The notes below the pieces were generated by a model, which saw only the letters and a program-made list of their open reading frames with translations, was not told the DNA's origin and ran no database searches. From contig NZ_JAYWCU010000120.1 of NCBI RefSeq assembly GCF_043780375.1, forward strand, positions 1 through 64,000: 64,000 bases of DNA. Reading direction: 5' to 3'. Below, piece by piece: positions 24,764-34,100 of the stretch; position 1 is the stretch's first letter, and the number at the start of each line of letters is the position of its first letter. This DNA is from Emticicia sp043780375 (GTDB lineage: Bacteria > Bacteroidota > Bacteroidia > Cytophagales > Spirosomataceae). The translations under genes and the position numbers were made by a program.

Positions 24764-25546
24764 ATGAAAAAAATACAAATCCTTGCGTCTGCTTTTACAC
24801 TCGCTGTATTATTTAGTTGTACATCAAATGCTCAACAAACTTCTACTCCGCCTGCCGTTTCGCCAATGCCAATGAAACCCGAAATGACAGAAATTTGGGA
24901 ACCAGAGGTTGCAGTAGTAACGCCTGGCAAAACCAGTACCGATGCTCCATCTGATGCCATCGTATTATTTGATGGTAAAGATTTGTCGCAATGGGTAAGT
25001 GTCAAAGATGGTTCGCCAGCCAAATGGGCGGTTATTGATGGCCGAATGGAAGTTGTGCCAGGAACTGGTGATATTAAAACCAAATTGAAATTTGGTGATT
25101 GCCAAATTCATATTGAGTTCTCTGCTCCTGACCTTGTAGAGGGTTCAAGCCAAGGTCGTGGCAATAGTGGTATTTTCTTGCAAGACCGCTATGAATTACA
25201 GATTTTGGATTCTTACCAAAACCGAACCTATCGCAATGGTCAAGCTGGTAGTATTTATAAAGATGCTGCTCCGCTTGTCAATGCCATGCGTGGGCCTTTA
25301 GAGTGGAACACTTATGACATTATTTATACGGCCGTACGTTTTAAAGCCGACGGACGTGTTGATTCTCCTGCTCGCATTACGGTTTTACACAATGGAGTTT
25401 TGGTTCAAAACAATACTACTATTTTGGGACTTACTAATTATATTGGCTTACATATGTATACTGCGGCTCACGGTGAGGACGTAATTCATTTGCAAGACCA
25501 TAACAATAAAACACAATTCAAAAACATTTGGATTAGAAGACTGTAA
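24764..25546 (+). CDS. DUF1080 lipoprotein (3-keto-disaccharide hydrolase family)
   Basis: 260 residues. The lipobox is at FTLAVLFSC (KIQILASAFTLAVLFSCTSNAQ). The DUF1080 concanavalin-like domain starts LFDGKDLSQWVS and continues GDCQIHIEFSAP, NSGIFLQDRYELQILDSYQN, GQAGSIYKDA, GPLEWNTYDIIY and ends FKNIWIRRL. Members bind or hydrolyse glycosides, in particular 3-keto-glucosides and disaccharides, at the outer membrane or in the periplasm. The motif set is complete. Expressed alone, with a hairpin terminator. Confidence 0.9.
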   Translation: MKKIQILASAFTLAVLFSCTSNAQQTSTPPAVSPMPMKPEMTEIWEPEVAVVTPGKTSTDAPSDAIVLFDGKDLSQWVSVKDGSPAKWAVIDGRMEVVPGTGDIKTKLKFGDCQIHIEFSAPDLVEGSSQGRGNSGIFLQDRYELQILDSYQNRTYRNGQAGSIYKDAAPLVNAMRGPLEWNTYDIIYTAVRFKADGRVDSPARITVLHNGVLVQNNTTILGLTNYIGLHMYTAAHGEDVIHLQDHNNKTQFKNIWIRRL

Positions 25547-25585
25547 TTAGTCCGCAGTTGATAGTTAGTAGAATTTTAATAAATG

Positions 25586-25615
25586 TGCCACTTCTAATAA
25601 AGGTGGCATATTTTT
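25586..25615 (+). terminator. Terminator of the DUF1080 gene
   Basis: TGCCAC (25586-25591) and GTGGCA (25603-25608) with an 11-nt loop, followed by TATTTTTTTG. Confidence 0.75.
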
Positions 25616-25620
25616 TTGTT

Positions 25621-25690
25621 TCATACCAACTAGAGGCATTCGCCAAAACAACGTCATACCAACGAGACGCATTGCAATGCGTCTCTACCC
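25621..25690. repeat. GAGACGCATTG palindrome with a degenerate copy
   Basis: A perfect 22-bp palindrome, GAGACGCATTG plus its reverse complement (25664-25685), follows TCATACCAAC. A second TCATACCAAC starts at 25621, with a worn copy (TAGAGGCATTCGCC). Elements with GTAGAGACGC...GCGTCTCTAC are known as dispersed intergenic repeats in several phyla (recollection). Confidence 0.6.
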
Positions 25691-25696
25691 CACCTC

Positions 25697-28471
25697 TTAT
25701 AACATTATGTTAATAATTCTTTTTGCCTTGAAATCAATTTTTTCGGTAGGATTAATAACAATTTGGTCGCCAACTTTACTCAATGCCAATACTTCTGAAA
25801 CTTCCACTTGGGTGAGTTTTGAATTGCTTGATTTTTTTTCATAGATAAAAATTCCATTTCGTCTTAAATATAGACGAAATGGAATTTTTACAGCCTCTGG
25901 AGAGGTTGGTTTACCTTTCATAACGGTAAGTACCCCTTTACTTTTGATAGAAAAACTTGAATAGTCGAGCGGTTGTCCGTTCAACAAAAGCGGATTGGCA
26001 TAAATACTTGTATTTTTACCTTCTTCGTTTCTTTCAAATTCGGCATCGGCGTTGCCCATCACTTCTTGCTCTCTTTGTTCGGGGGTCAGCCATACTTGAC
26101 CAATTTTCGGTGCATTGAAAACCTTTACATTATCACCATCTTTTAGTTTTTCTTTACTTTCAACAACCACCAAATCGCCAGTTTTCAAGCCTTTTGCTGT
26201 CCATTTATCATTGTTTAAAATTGTAGGTATTGCTTTAACAATCGTTTCACCATTTTTTTTAGTAATAACATAAATAGAGCAAGTACCTTTATTATTGAGA
26301 ATCATCTCTTTTGTGATATTAAAATCACTTTGAACTGCACTTACCTTCACCACTTTTGGCGGTTTTGGTGGAAGTGGAGTACTAACTCTCGCTGGTTGCG
26401 GAGCTACTCGTGGTGTAGGTGTTGGCATATACGAATTTCGAGGTGCAGTGGGTGCTACTCTCGGAGTTGGCGAAACTATTGACTGTGGCAAAGGTGGTGT
26501 TGGAGCTGAGAGACTTCCACTACGATTGTCGTTGTTATTATAATTGTAGTTATTAAAACCACTCTGTGTACTGAAATTAATATTATCGCCTTTTACACTT
26601 ATTCTCAAATCTTTTTCTTTAATATTTTTATGACGACTACCCCAATTTTGGTTAATCCAGTTCCAAACTTTTTCATAAACTGCGGGTGATTGTGGTTCAA
26701 GGTCAATCAATAGTTTTTCTCCTTTTAGGCGAACTTCAAAATCTTTTTTGTCTTTTATCAAACCTGCCTTGAAAAGCATATCAGCAAAATCGGCAACTTG
26801 TTTTTTGAAACGAATTTCTTCTTCTTTTGCCAATTTTTCGAGCACTTTTCCTTTTGCTTCCATGAGTTTTCCCAAACTATCCATTGGCTTGCTTTGGAGT
26901 TGCATTAAGCGACCGAGGCTATCCATTGGCGAATGTAAGCTATTCATTTTCTGCTCAAAAGGTCGCATTTCTGTTTCGATTTTGTGCATTTCAGCTTCTT
27001 GTAAGGCCATCAGCTTTTGCAATTCACGCTCTTTCTTCTGCAAATCTGCCATTTTTTGTTTTGCTTCAGCTGGCATTTTCCCGTCATCATATTTCATTTC
27101 TAATTTCTGTATAGCCAAACTCGCTTCTTGCATCTCTATTGCTAACGCTTGAATCTTTTTCTGTGGAAGCTGCATTTTACGTTGTATTTGTTCTATTTCA
27201 GCTCCCTGCTTTTCCATTTGTTTGCCATATTTCTCTTCCATTTGCTTACCATAAACCTCCATTACTTTACCGTACTTTTCCATTTCTTTGCCTAATCGCT
27301 CCATTTCTGCTTCTACTTCATCGAGTGCGGAAGTATCGGATATAACAATATTTTGTTTTTTCTCAACCAAATTTTCGACCGATAAATCAAGTGATTTCTT
27401 TACTTCAACAATTTGCTTATTTGCCAATGGTTTATCATTCTTTTTCACTTCTTTTTGTGCATAAACTACACCTAAAGCCACGACCAAAATCATTCCCAAT
27501 ACAGCTGCCCAATTGCCATAACTTAGTGGTTTCGACTCATTTATACCAATAATTCTTTTGATTCTGTCCATAAAAGTTTGGCGTTTTGCACCGAAAGCCA
27601 TTGCCAAGCGTGGTTGCTGTTGGTAGCTTGCCACCTGCGTCAGAGCTTTTGCCAAAACCATTCTATCGCCACAGATTTCGACTGCAAAATCATCGCAACA
27701 GTTTTCTCGTTCGTCACGCACTTTTGCCGAAATAAACCATGTAACAGGATGAAAGAAAAACAAGATTTCGACAAAATTTTGGAATATATTGACCAAATAA
27801 TCGTAGCGTTTGATGTGTGCCAATTCGTGAGCCAAAATCGCTTCTAATTGCTTGACTGTCAAGCCAGTAGCAATACCGACTGGCAGCAAAATGATTGGTT
27901 TCAACCAACCAATTGTCATCGGTACAGTTGCTCGTGCCGATTCGAGTAACTTGATTGTGGCCGAAATTTGTATTTTTTCAAGAAGATTATCCATCAACGC
28001 CTGAATATCAGCACTTATTGGCTTTACTTGTTGCACTTTTAGCTTTTGCACATAAGTAAATCCAACCACCAAACGAAGCAATAAAAGACTCGTACCAATT
28101 ATCCAAAAGGTAACAAACAAATCAAGATTGCTTTGCAAGAAAAACTCAGCTTGTTGTAAAACACTTAGCTTTTGTGGCGTAAAAGCAAGGTTTGACGTTT
28201 TAGCCAAAAAGTTGATAAATACCTGATTTCCAGATGAATAAGTTAAGCTTGTGGCAGGCTCATAAACTGTAAAAAAAGTAACGATAGCAGACAAAAACTG
28301 TAAACCCAAAGCCCCAAGTCCAAGCCAATAGCGAGTACTAGAAGGCTTAGAAAAATAGTATAAGATACTGAATATCAGCACAATAGCAATGCCTTGCCAA
28401 ATTGAGTGAATGAGTGTCCAGCCCAATGCTGAACTTAGGTTTGATGGAATAATTTCAAATAGCTTTTTCAT
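25697..28471 (-). CDS. BlaR1/MecR1-like M56-family membrane metalloprotease
   Basis: 924 residues. Four N-terminal membrane helices (about 10-140 and near 300) surround the M56 zinc protease domain with AHELAHIKRYDYLVN (His215, Glu216, His219). In BlaR1 this domain cleaves the partner repressor after sensing a signal. There is no penicillin-binding domain. Instead residues about 365-545 form a long Met/Lys/Glu-rich coiled coil (KYGKQMEKQGAEIEQIQRKM), then a Pro-rich stretch (about 640-700) and a C-terminal periplasmic region with TonB-box-like repeats of unknown role. It follows the BlaI gene by 69 nt, so the two form a sensor-repressor operon. Signal unknown. Confidence 0.9.
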   Translation of the reverse strand: MKKLFEIIPSNLSSALGWTLIHSIWQGIAIVLIFSILYYFSKPSSTRYWLGLGALGLQFLSAIVTFFTVYEPATSLTYSSGNQVFINFLAKTSNLAFTPQKLSVLQQAEFFLQSNLDLFVTFWIIGTSLLLLRLVVGFTYVQKLKVQQVKPISADIQALMDNLLEKIQISATIKLLESARATVPMTIGWLKPIILLPVGIATGLTVKQLEAILAHELAHIKRYDYLVNIFQNFVEILFFFHPVTWFISAKVRDERENCCDDFAVEICGDRMVLAKALTQVASYQQQPRLAMAFGAKRQTFMDRIKRIIGINESKPLSYGNWAAVLGMILVVALGVVYAQKEVKKNDKPLANKQIVEVKKSLDLSVENLVEKKQNIVISDTSALDEVEAEMERLGKEMEKYGKVMEVYGKQMEEKYGKQMEKQGAEIEQIQRKMQLPQKKIQALAIEMQEASLAIQKLEMKYDDGKMPAEAKQKMADLQKKERELQKLMALQEAEMHKIETEMRPFEQKMNSLHSPMDSLGRLMQLQSKPMDSLGKLMEAKGKVLEKLAKEEEIRFKKQVADFADMLFKAGLIKDKKDFEVRLKGEKLLIDLEPQSPAVYEKVWNWINQNWGSRHKNIKEKDLRISVKGDNINFSTQSGFNNYNYNNNDNRSGSLSAPTPPLPQSIVSPTPRVAPTAPRNSYMPTPTPRVAPQPARVSTPLPPKPPKVVKVSAVQSDFNITKEMILNNKGTCSIYVITKKNGETIVKAIPTILNNDKWTAKGLKTGDLVVVESKEKLKDGDNVKVFNAPKIGQVWLTPEQREQEVMGNADAEFERNEEGKNTSIYANPLLLNGQPLDYSSFSIKSKGVLTVMKGKPTSPEAVKIPFRLYLRRNGIFIYEKKSSNSKLTQVEVSEVLALSKVGDQIVINPTEKIDFKAKRIINIML

Positions 28472-28540
28472 AAATAGTCCTCAGTTTTTTAAATTATATC
28501 TTATGAGGGTATAAGACATAAATTGATTGAATTGATAATT

Positions 28541-28948
28541 TTATAAACCTAAACTTCTTTCTTTTTCGGCGATTAATTTCTTTATTTCCTCTAATTCATC
28601 CATACTAACATCCTGATTACCAAGTGTTTGCATCACGAGCTTCATTGCCGAACCTCTGAATGTGGCATCTACAAATTTTCCGAGTAGCAACTGTTGGGTT
28701 TGCTCCTCTCCTATTGCCGCTTTATAGAGATGATAACGTCCTTCTTCGGTACGACTCACGATATTTTTCTCATTCATAATCTGCAATAACTTAAGAGTAG
28801 TTGTATAGCCTACGTCTTTCATTTTTGAGCGGGCAGCATTCCGTAGTTCGTCGTTTACTTGCCTGACTGTTGCTTTACCAAATTGCCACAAAATCTGCAA
28901 AATTTCTAATTCCGACTCGGTGGGCTTTATTGATTGTATGCTTTCCAT
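28541..28948 (-). CDS. BlaI/MecI-family transcriptional repressor
   Basis: A 135-residue winged-helix repressor. KPTESELEILQILWQFGKATVRQV is the family's N-terminus, and VGYTTTLKLLQIMNEKNIVSR is the recognition helix and wing. The C-terminal dimerisation helices contain the region normally cleaved by BlaR1. Three copies of a TACGAA-N4-TTCGTA palindrome lie just upstream, one overlapping each part of its own promoter, which indicates autorepression. First gene of the operon with the M56 protease. Confidence 0.93.
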   Translation of the reverse strand: MESIQSIKPTESELEILQILWQFGKATVRQVNDELRNAARSKMKDVGYTTTLKLLQIMNEKNIVSRTEEGRYHLYKAAIGEEQTQQLLLGKFVDATFRGSAMKLVMQTLGNQDVSMDELEEIKKLIAEKERSLGL

Positions 28949-28958
28949 AATTTTTGTT

Positions 28959-29030
28959 TACGAATTATTTCGTAGCAAATATAGTACGAAACAATTCGTA
29001 GTTCCAAATTTTATTACGAATATTTTCGTA
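28959..29030. promoter_or_regulatory. Three BlaI-type operators and the blaI promoter
   Basis: Palindromes TACGAATTATTTCGTA (28959-28974), TACGAAACAATTCGTA (28985-29000) and TACGAATATTTTCGTA (29015-29030). The minus-strand promoter is TTTG (29008-29005), a 21-nt spacer and TATATTTG (28983-28976). The middle operator fills the spacer and the others flank it. The BlaI start is at 28948. Shared half-site TACGAA is a variant of the TACA...TGTA sites of Gram-positive BlaI. Confidence 0.8.
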
Positions 29031-29038
29031 GATAAATA

Positions 29039-29089
29039 AAAAAAAACTGTTTTGTAAAAAGTTTTAAGTCAAACTTACTTACAAAACAG
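29039..29089 (-). terminator. Terminator of the small lipoprotein gene
   Basis: On the minus strand TGTTTTGTAAG and its partner form an 11-bp stem (CTGTTTTGTAA at 29047-29057, TTACAAAACAG at 29079-29089), followed by TTTTTTTT. It isolates the lipoprotein gene from the BlaI operon. Confidence 0.75.
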
Positions 29090-29125
29090 GCTTTACTTTG
29101 CTAATAATCAAGTATTTACAAAAAA

Positions 29126-29401
29126 TCACTTACAGGCATTAGCCACAAAATCCTCCAAATCTTTTTTGGTTGTTCCAGTATAATAAGTTGGACAAGACTT
29201 AAAAAAATCGCTAAGGGCATTGGCGTAGGCTTGGCATTTGGCTTTATTTGCTGGGTCTGAACTGTATGCTGTTGCAGCATCCGTAACTTTTTTTGCATCA
29301 TTATCGCATCTATTTGCCACTGTTGAAACCGCTTTTGAGCAGCTGCCCAATATTCCGAAAGATAAAGACAGAATTGAGGTCACTAAGATAATTTTTTTCA
29401 T
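29126..29401 (-). CDS. Small lipoprotein of unknown function
   Basis: 91 residues. The lipobox is SFGILGSC (signal MKKIILVTSILSLSFGILGSC). The mature 70 residues hold four further cysteines (NRCDND, AKCQAY, KSCPTY, NACK) that could form two disulfides, in a helical, Ala/Asp/Lys-rich sequence. I do not recognise a family. It starts at ATG 29401 with its own terminator, so it is a separate unit between the DUF5690 gene and the BlaI operon. Confidence 0.7.
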   Translation of the reverse strand: MKKIILVTSILSLSFGILGSCSKAVSTVANRCDNDAKKVTDAATAYSSDPANKAKCQAYANALSDFFKSCPTYYTGTTKKDLEDFVANACK

Positions 29402-29549
29402 GGAAGTGTCTATTTTTAGGTTTTATAAGACAAAAGTATTGATTCTGGCGATTGACTGTTCCAAAAAAATGCAAAATTTACTGGGCGGTCGGCAGCAAGT
29501 TTCGGTCAAAAAACTATCTTTGGTAATTCATTCTATTTAACCCTTCATC

Positions 29550-30827
29550 ATGCCCCAAAAACTCACCCAATTCATTGGTCGAAGCTCATTCAATTTTACC
29601 TTGTTTGCTTCTATCACTGCTTTTTTTACCTATATGTGTTTTTACCCATTTAGGCGAGCTTACACAGCAGCAACTTATGAAGACTTAGCTTTTTTTGGAG
29701 TAAATTTCAAAATCTTAATCATCACGGCACAAGTATTGGGTTTTGCCGTTTCAAAAGGATTAGGCATCAAGTATGTATCGGAAATGTTGCCAGCCAATCG
29801 CTCCCGCAACTTGCTTATAATGATAGCTTTATCTTGGATTTGCTATCTGTTTTTCGCCCTCACCCCTGCCCCATACAATTTGTTTTTTATATTCATGGCA
29901 AGTCTGCCTTTGGGCATGGTTTATGGCACAATTTTGGGGTTTTTAGAAGGTCGAAAAACGACTGATTTATTGGTTGCTGTGCTGACGGCTTCGTTTATTA
30001 TGGGTTCGGGATTTGCCAAAAGTATCGGAAAATGGGTAATGACGAGCCTCGAAGTAAGCCAGTTTTGGATGCCCTTTGTGGCATGTGCTATTATGATTGT
30101 GCCGTTTGGCATCTGTACGTGGTTGATGGGGCAAATTCCGCCACCCACGGAGGCCGATAAAGAAAATCGTACCGAACGTAAACCGATGCAAAAAGCTGAT
30201 AGACAGGCATTTATCAAAGAATTTTCGTTGAGTATGTTTATTTTTGTGATGTCTTATGTATTGCTCACGACTTTTCGGGAGTTTCGAGATAATTTTACGC
30301 CTGAGATTTGGAAACTACTTGGCTACGGCAATAATTCTGCGATTTTTACTCAAACCGAAACTCCGATTGCCATTACCGTTTTGTTGATTATGGCTTCAAT
30401 GCGATGGGTGCAAAATAATTATAAGGCTTTTGTAATTATACAATTATTGATGTTGGCAGGTGGTGTTTTGATTGGCGTAAGTACGCTACTTTATCAGCAG
30501 CAAATACTCTCACCCGTTGCGTGGTTGACCAGTTTAGGCTTAGGCGTTTATATGGCATATTCGATGTGCAATAGCCTATATTTTGAACGAATGATTGCGG
30601 CTTTTAAAAAATCTGGTACGGTTGGATTCCTCATTACATTTGCTGATTACTATGCTTATTTGGGCAGTATTTTGGTGCTTTTCTACAAAAATTTCTTTCA
30701 AAAAAACATCAATTATCTCGACTTCTTTATTATTCTATCTTATTGTATATCAGTTATTTATGTAATATTAGTTGCTCTTTCAATGTGGAATTTGAGTTTA
30801 AAAAAGGCTAAATCAACCGAAAGTTAA
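29550..30827 (+). CDS. DUF5690-family MFS-like membrane protein
   Basis: 425 residues with about twelve membrane segments. N-terminal FASITAFFTYMCFYPFRRAYTAA and GLGIKYVSEMLPANR, and the loop GTILGFLEGRKTTDLLV, are features of the DUF5690 family, a branch of the major facilitator superfamily. A basic loop (TERKPMQKADRQAFIKEF) divides the two halves. The substrate is unknown. Single gene; nothing nearby hints at the cargo. Confidence 0.82.
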   Translation: MPQKLTQFIGRSSFNFTLFASITAFFTYMCFYPFRRAYTAATYEDLAFFGVNFKILIITAQVLGFAVSKGLGIKYVSEMLPANRSRNLLIMIALSWICYLFFALTPAPYNLFFIFMASLPLGMVYGTILGFLEGRKTTDLLVAVLTASFIMGSGFAKSIGKWVMTSLEVSQFWMPFVACAIMIVPFGICTWLMGQIPPPTEADKENRTERKPMQKADRQAFIKEFSLSMFIFVMSYVLLTTFREFRDNFTPEIWKLLGYGNNSAIFTQTETPIAITVLLIMASMRWVQNNYKAFVIIQLLMLAGGVLIGVSTLLYQQQILSPVAWLTSLGLGVYMAYSMCNSLYFERMIAAFKKSGTVGFLITFADYYAYLGSILVLFYKNFFQKNINYLDFFIILSYCISVIYVILVALSMWNLSLKKAKSTES

Positions 30828-31175
30828 ATTTAGTTTGGATTGAGCTGAGATTGTTGTGATATTGTGAGAGAATTATACCTTTAAACCCCAATCCTAAAAA
30901 ATAATATGCCATAATAAACATAACCCAGCTATTGGTCACTCTCATGAGTTTATTGAAACTGGCAAAGCATCTTGTCCTAATATAGTTTAGAAGTTGTTAA
31001 GTTTTTTTTGCTGGTAAAAAATGATACTTGTTTGACTTAATTAAGGTTGAAAAAGTTAAATTTTGTGAGCAAAATGAGCCTTTCTTGAACGAAGAGTAAG
31101 TTTAAAAGGTATATTTTAAGCTTAAATCAAAAAACTTAAACAACCAATTAGATTCACAGAATTTCAATAAATATA
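30828..31175. other. 348-nt gap before the hybrid kinase, no gene seen
   Basis: AT-rich sequence with no strong hairpin or exact TAnnTTTG. A short plus-strand stretch ending at 30987 reads HSHEFIETGKASCPNIV and stop, with no start; I take it as chance. Confidence 0.35.
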
Positions 31176-34100
31176 ATGACAAAAATGACAGAGGAAATTC
31201 TGAAAAGACACGAAACCAACCTGCAAAATGCCTTCATGTTGGCTCCTGTAATGATTTGTATACTTCGTGGACCAAATCATGTATTTGAACGAGCTAATAA
31301 TATGTATATGGAGTTAATTAGCCATAGAGATATTATTAACAAAACAGTCCGAGAAGCATTACCAGAATTGGAAGGACAAGGTTTCTTCGAACTTTTAGAC
31401 GACGTTTATAAGACTGGAAAAACCTATAATGGTTATGAAACATTAGCCACAATAGACCGAGGCAAAGGAGCAATTGAGGATAACTACTTCAATTTTACCT
31501 TCCAAGCATCGCATGATCATGAAGGAAATATAGAAGGTATTTTGGTATTTCTGGAAGAGGTTACTGAGCAAGTAACTTGCCGTAAAAAAATTAAAAAAAG
31601 CGAAAAACGATTCCGCAACTTAGTAGAACAAACCACCACGCCTATTCTTATTTTAAAAGGAGAAAAAATGGTTTTGGAGGTAGCGAATGAATCTGTGTTT
31701 AAATTCTTCAATATAGGAAAAGAAGCGTTGGGCAAACCATTTTTGGAAATTCTTCCCGAAATGAAAGAACAGCCTTTTATGGATTATCTGTATAATGTAT
31801 TACACAATGGCGTCACACATTATGGTAATGAAGAACCCGCTTATTTTATCCGTGAAAACGGAGAAAAAGAAACTATTTATTTCAACTTTGTTTACCAACC
31901 TTACCACGAAGACGATGGAAGCATTTCGGGCGTGATGGTATTGGCAAGCGATGTTACTGAGCAGGTTTTGTCAAGAAAGAAAATTGAAGAAAGCGAAAAA
32001 CGCTACAACATGATGTTGATGAAATCGCCATTTGGTTTTGCAGTTCTAAAAGGCAAAAACATGGTAATTACACTTGCCAATGATAGCGTAAAAGAATTTT
32101 GGGGCAAAGGAAAGGATATAGAAGGAAAGCCTCTTTTTGAACTGTTGGTTGAACTTAAAGATTCCACATTCCCAGGTTTGATTGAAAACGTGTACACCAC
32201 AGGTATTCCGTTTTATGGCGAAGAACTGCTTGCTCCTGTTTTGCGAAATGGAAAATTAGAAGATGTGTATTTCAATTTTGTTTACCAACCTTACTTAGAA
32301 GCTGACGAAACCATATCGGGAGTTACCATCATTGCTTACGAAGTAACCGCCCAGGCACTTGTAAAGAAAGCATTAGCACAACAGCGAGAGGTAGAACAAA
32401 AAGCATTGAAGAGCATTGAAGAAAGCAATACACGTTATTATTACATGCTAATGCAATCGCCATTTGCTTTTTCCATAATGAAAGGAAAAGATATGGTGAT
32501 AACGCTCGCCAACGATTTGATAAAAGAGTTTTGGGGCAAAGGTATGGATGTGGAAGGTAAAACGTTATTGCAGGTATTACCCGAACTTGAAAACCAGCCA
32601 TTTCCAAAACTTATGGATTCGGTTTTTACCACAGGAAAGCCAATATATGTTAATGAAATACTTGCTCAACTTCAACACGACCACACATTAGAGAATAGGT
32701 ATTTTAATGTTGTTTACCAACCCCATTATGAAGCAGATGATACTATTTCGGGAGTTATAACTATTGCTTATGACGTGACTGAAATGGTGCTTGCACGCAA
32801 AAAAATAGAAGAAAGCGAAACATTTAACCGTGCCGTATTAGAAAGCAGCCCCGATTGTGTTAAAATGCTCAGTTCTGAAGGCCGACTGGAGTTTATAAAC
32901 CCCAATGGTATTTGCCTTTTAGAGATTGATGATTTTGAATCCGTAAAAGACACCTACTGGTGGGATATATGGGAACCTAAAAACCAGCAAATCATAAAAG
33001 ATGCAGTAGCAATAGCAAAAAGCGGAGAAAAAGTTCAGTTGCAGATTTTCAGTTCTACAGCAAAAGGCACACCCAAATGGTGGGATATAATAGTATTGCC
33101 CGTGCAGGAAGTTGGAGGTGATAAAAATCTTAATCGCATACTTTCTGTTTCCAGGGATATTACCGAACAAAAACAATATCAACTTAAAGAACTGGAACTT
33201 TTGAGCAGGTTTCAAAATTTAGTGGAGCAAGCTCCAGTTGCTATCTGCGTAATGCGTGGAAAAAATTATATAATAGAAATCATAAATGAAGGAATGCATG
33301 AAATGTGGGACAGGACATTAGAAGAGACATTAAATAAACCTGCATTTGAAGTATTACCCGAACTAATGGAACAGGGATTTAAAAACCTTTTAGATAATGT
33401 TTACAACACTGGTGAACGTTTTGTAGCGGAAGAACTTCCTATAAGCTTAAAGCGTAAAGGAAAACTTGAAAGTACTTACGTAAAATTTGTGTATGAGCCA
33501 TTGCGTGAAGCTGATGGAACTGTTTCAGGTGTGATGGCTTTGGCACATGAAATAACTGAGCAGGTTTTATCAAGAAAAAAAATAGAAGAAAGCGAAACAA
33601 AGTTCCGAACTCTTATAGAAAATGCACCCGTTGCAACCTGTTTTTTTACCGGAAGAGAAATGAAGATAGAAGTTGCCAATGATATAATGATAGGTTATTG
33701 GGGTAAAGGAAAAGATGTAATAGGAAAAAAATTAGCCGATGCAATTCCTGAATTAAAGGGGCAACCTTTTCTTAAAATATTAGACGATGTGTTTACGACA
33801 GGTAAAATTTACGAAGCAAAAAATGCATTTGCTCAACTGGAGTCAAACGGTGTTTTGAGAACTTACTATTTTGATTTCACTTATAAACCCATTCGAAATG
33901 CTGCAGGCGAAATATATGGCATTATGAACATGTCGGCGGATGTAACTGAGCAGGTTCTTTCAAGAAAAAAATTAGAAGCAAGCGAAGAGCAATTTAGCAC
34001 CATGGCAAATAACATTTCCCAGTTTGCATGGATGACCGATGAGAAAGGATACATATACTGGTACAACCAACGCTGGTACGATTACACAGGTACAACCCTC

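Noticed and set aside
30900..30990. Plus-strand stretch ending HSHEFIETGKASCPNIV before the hybrid kinase
   Set aside because: No start codon, no homology that I recognise and stops just upstream; likely chance.
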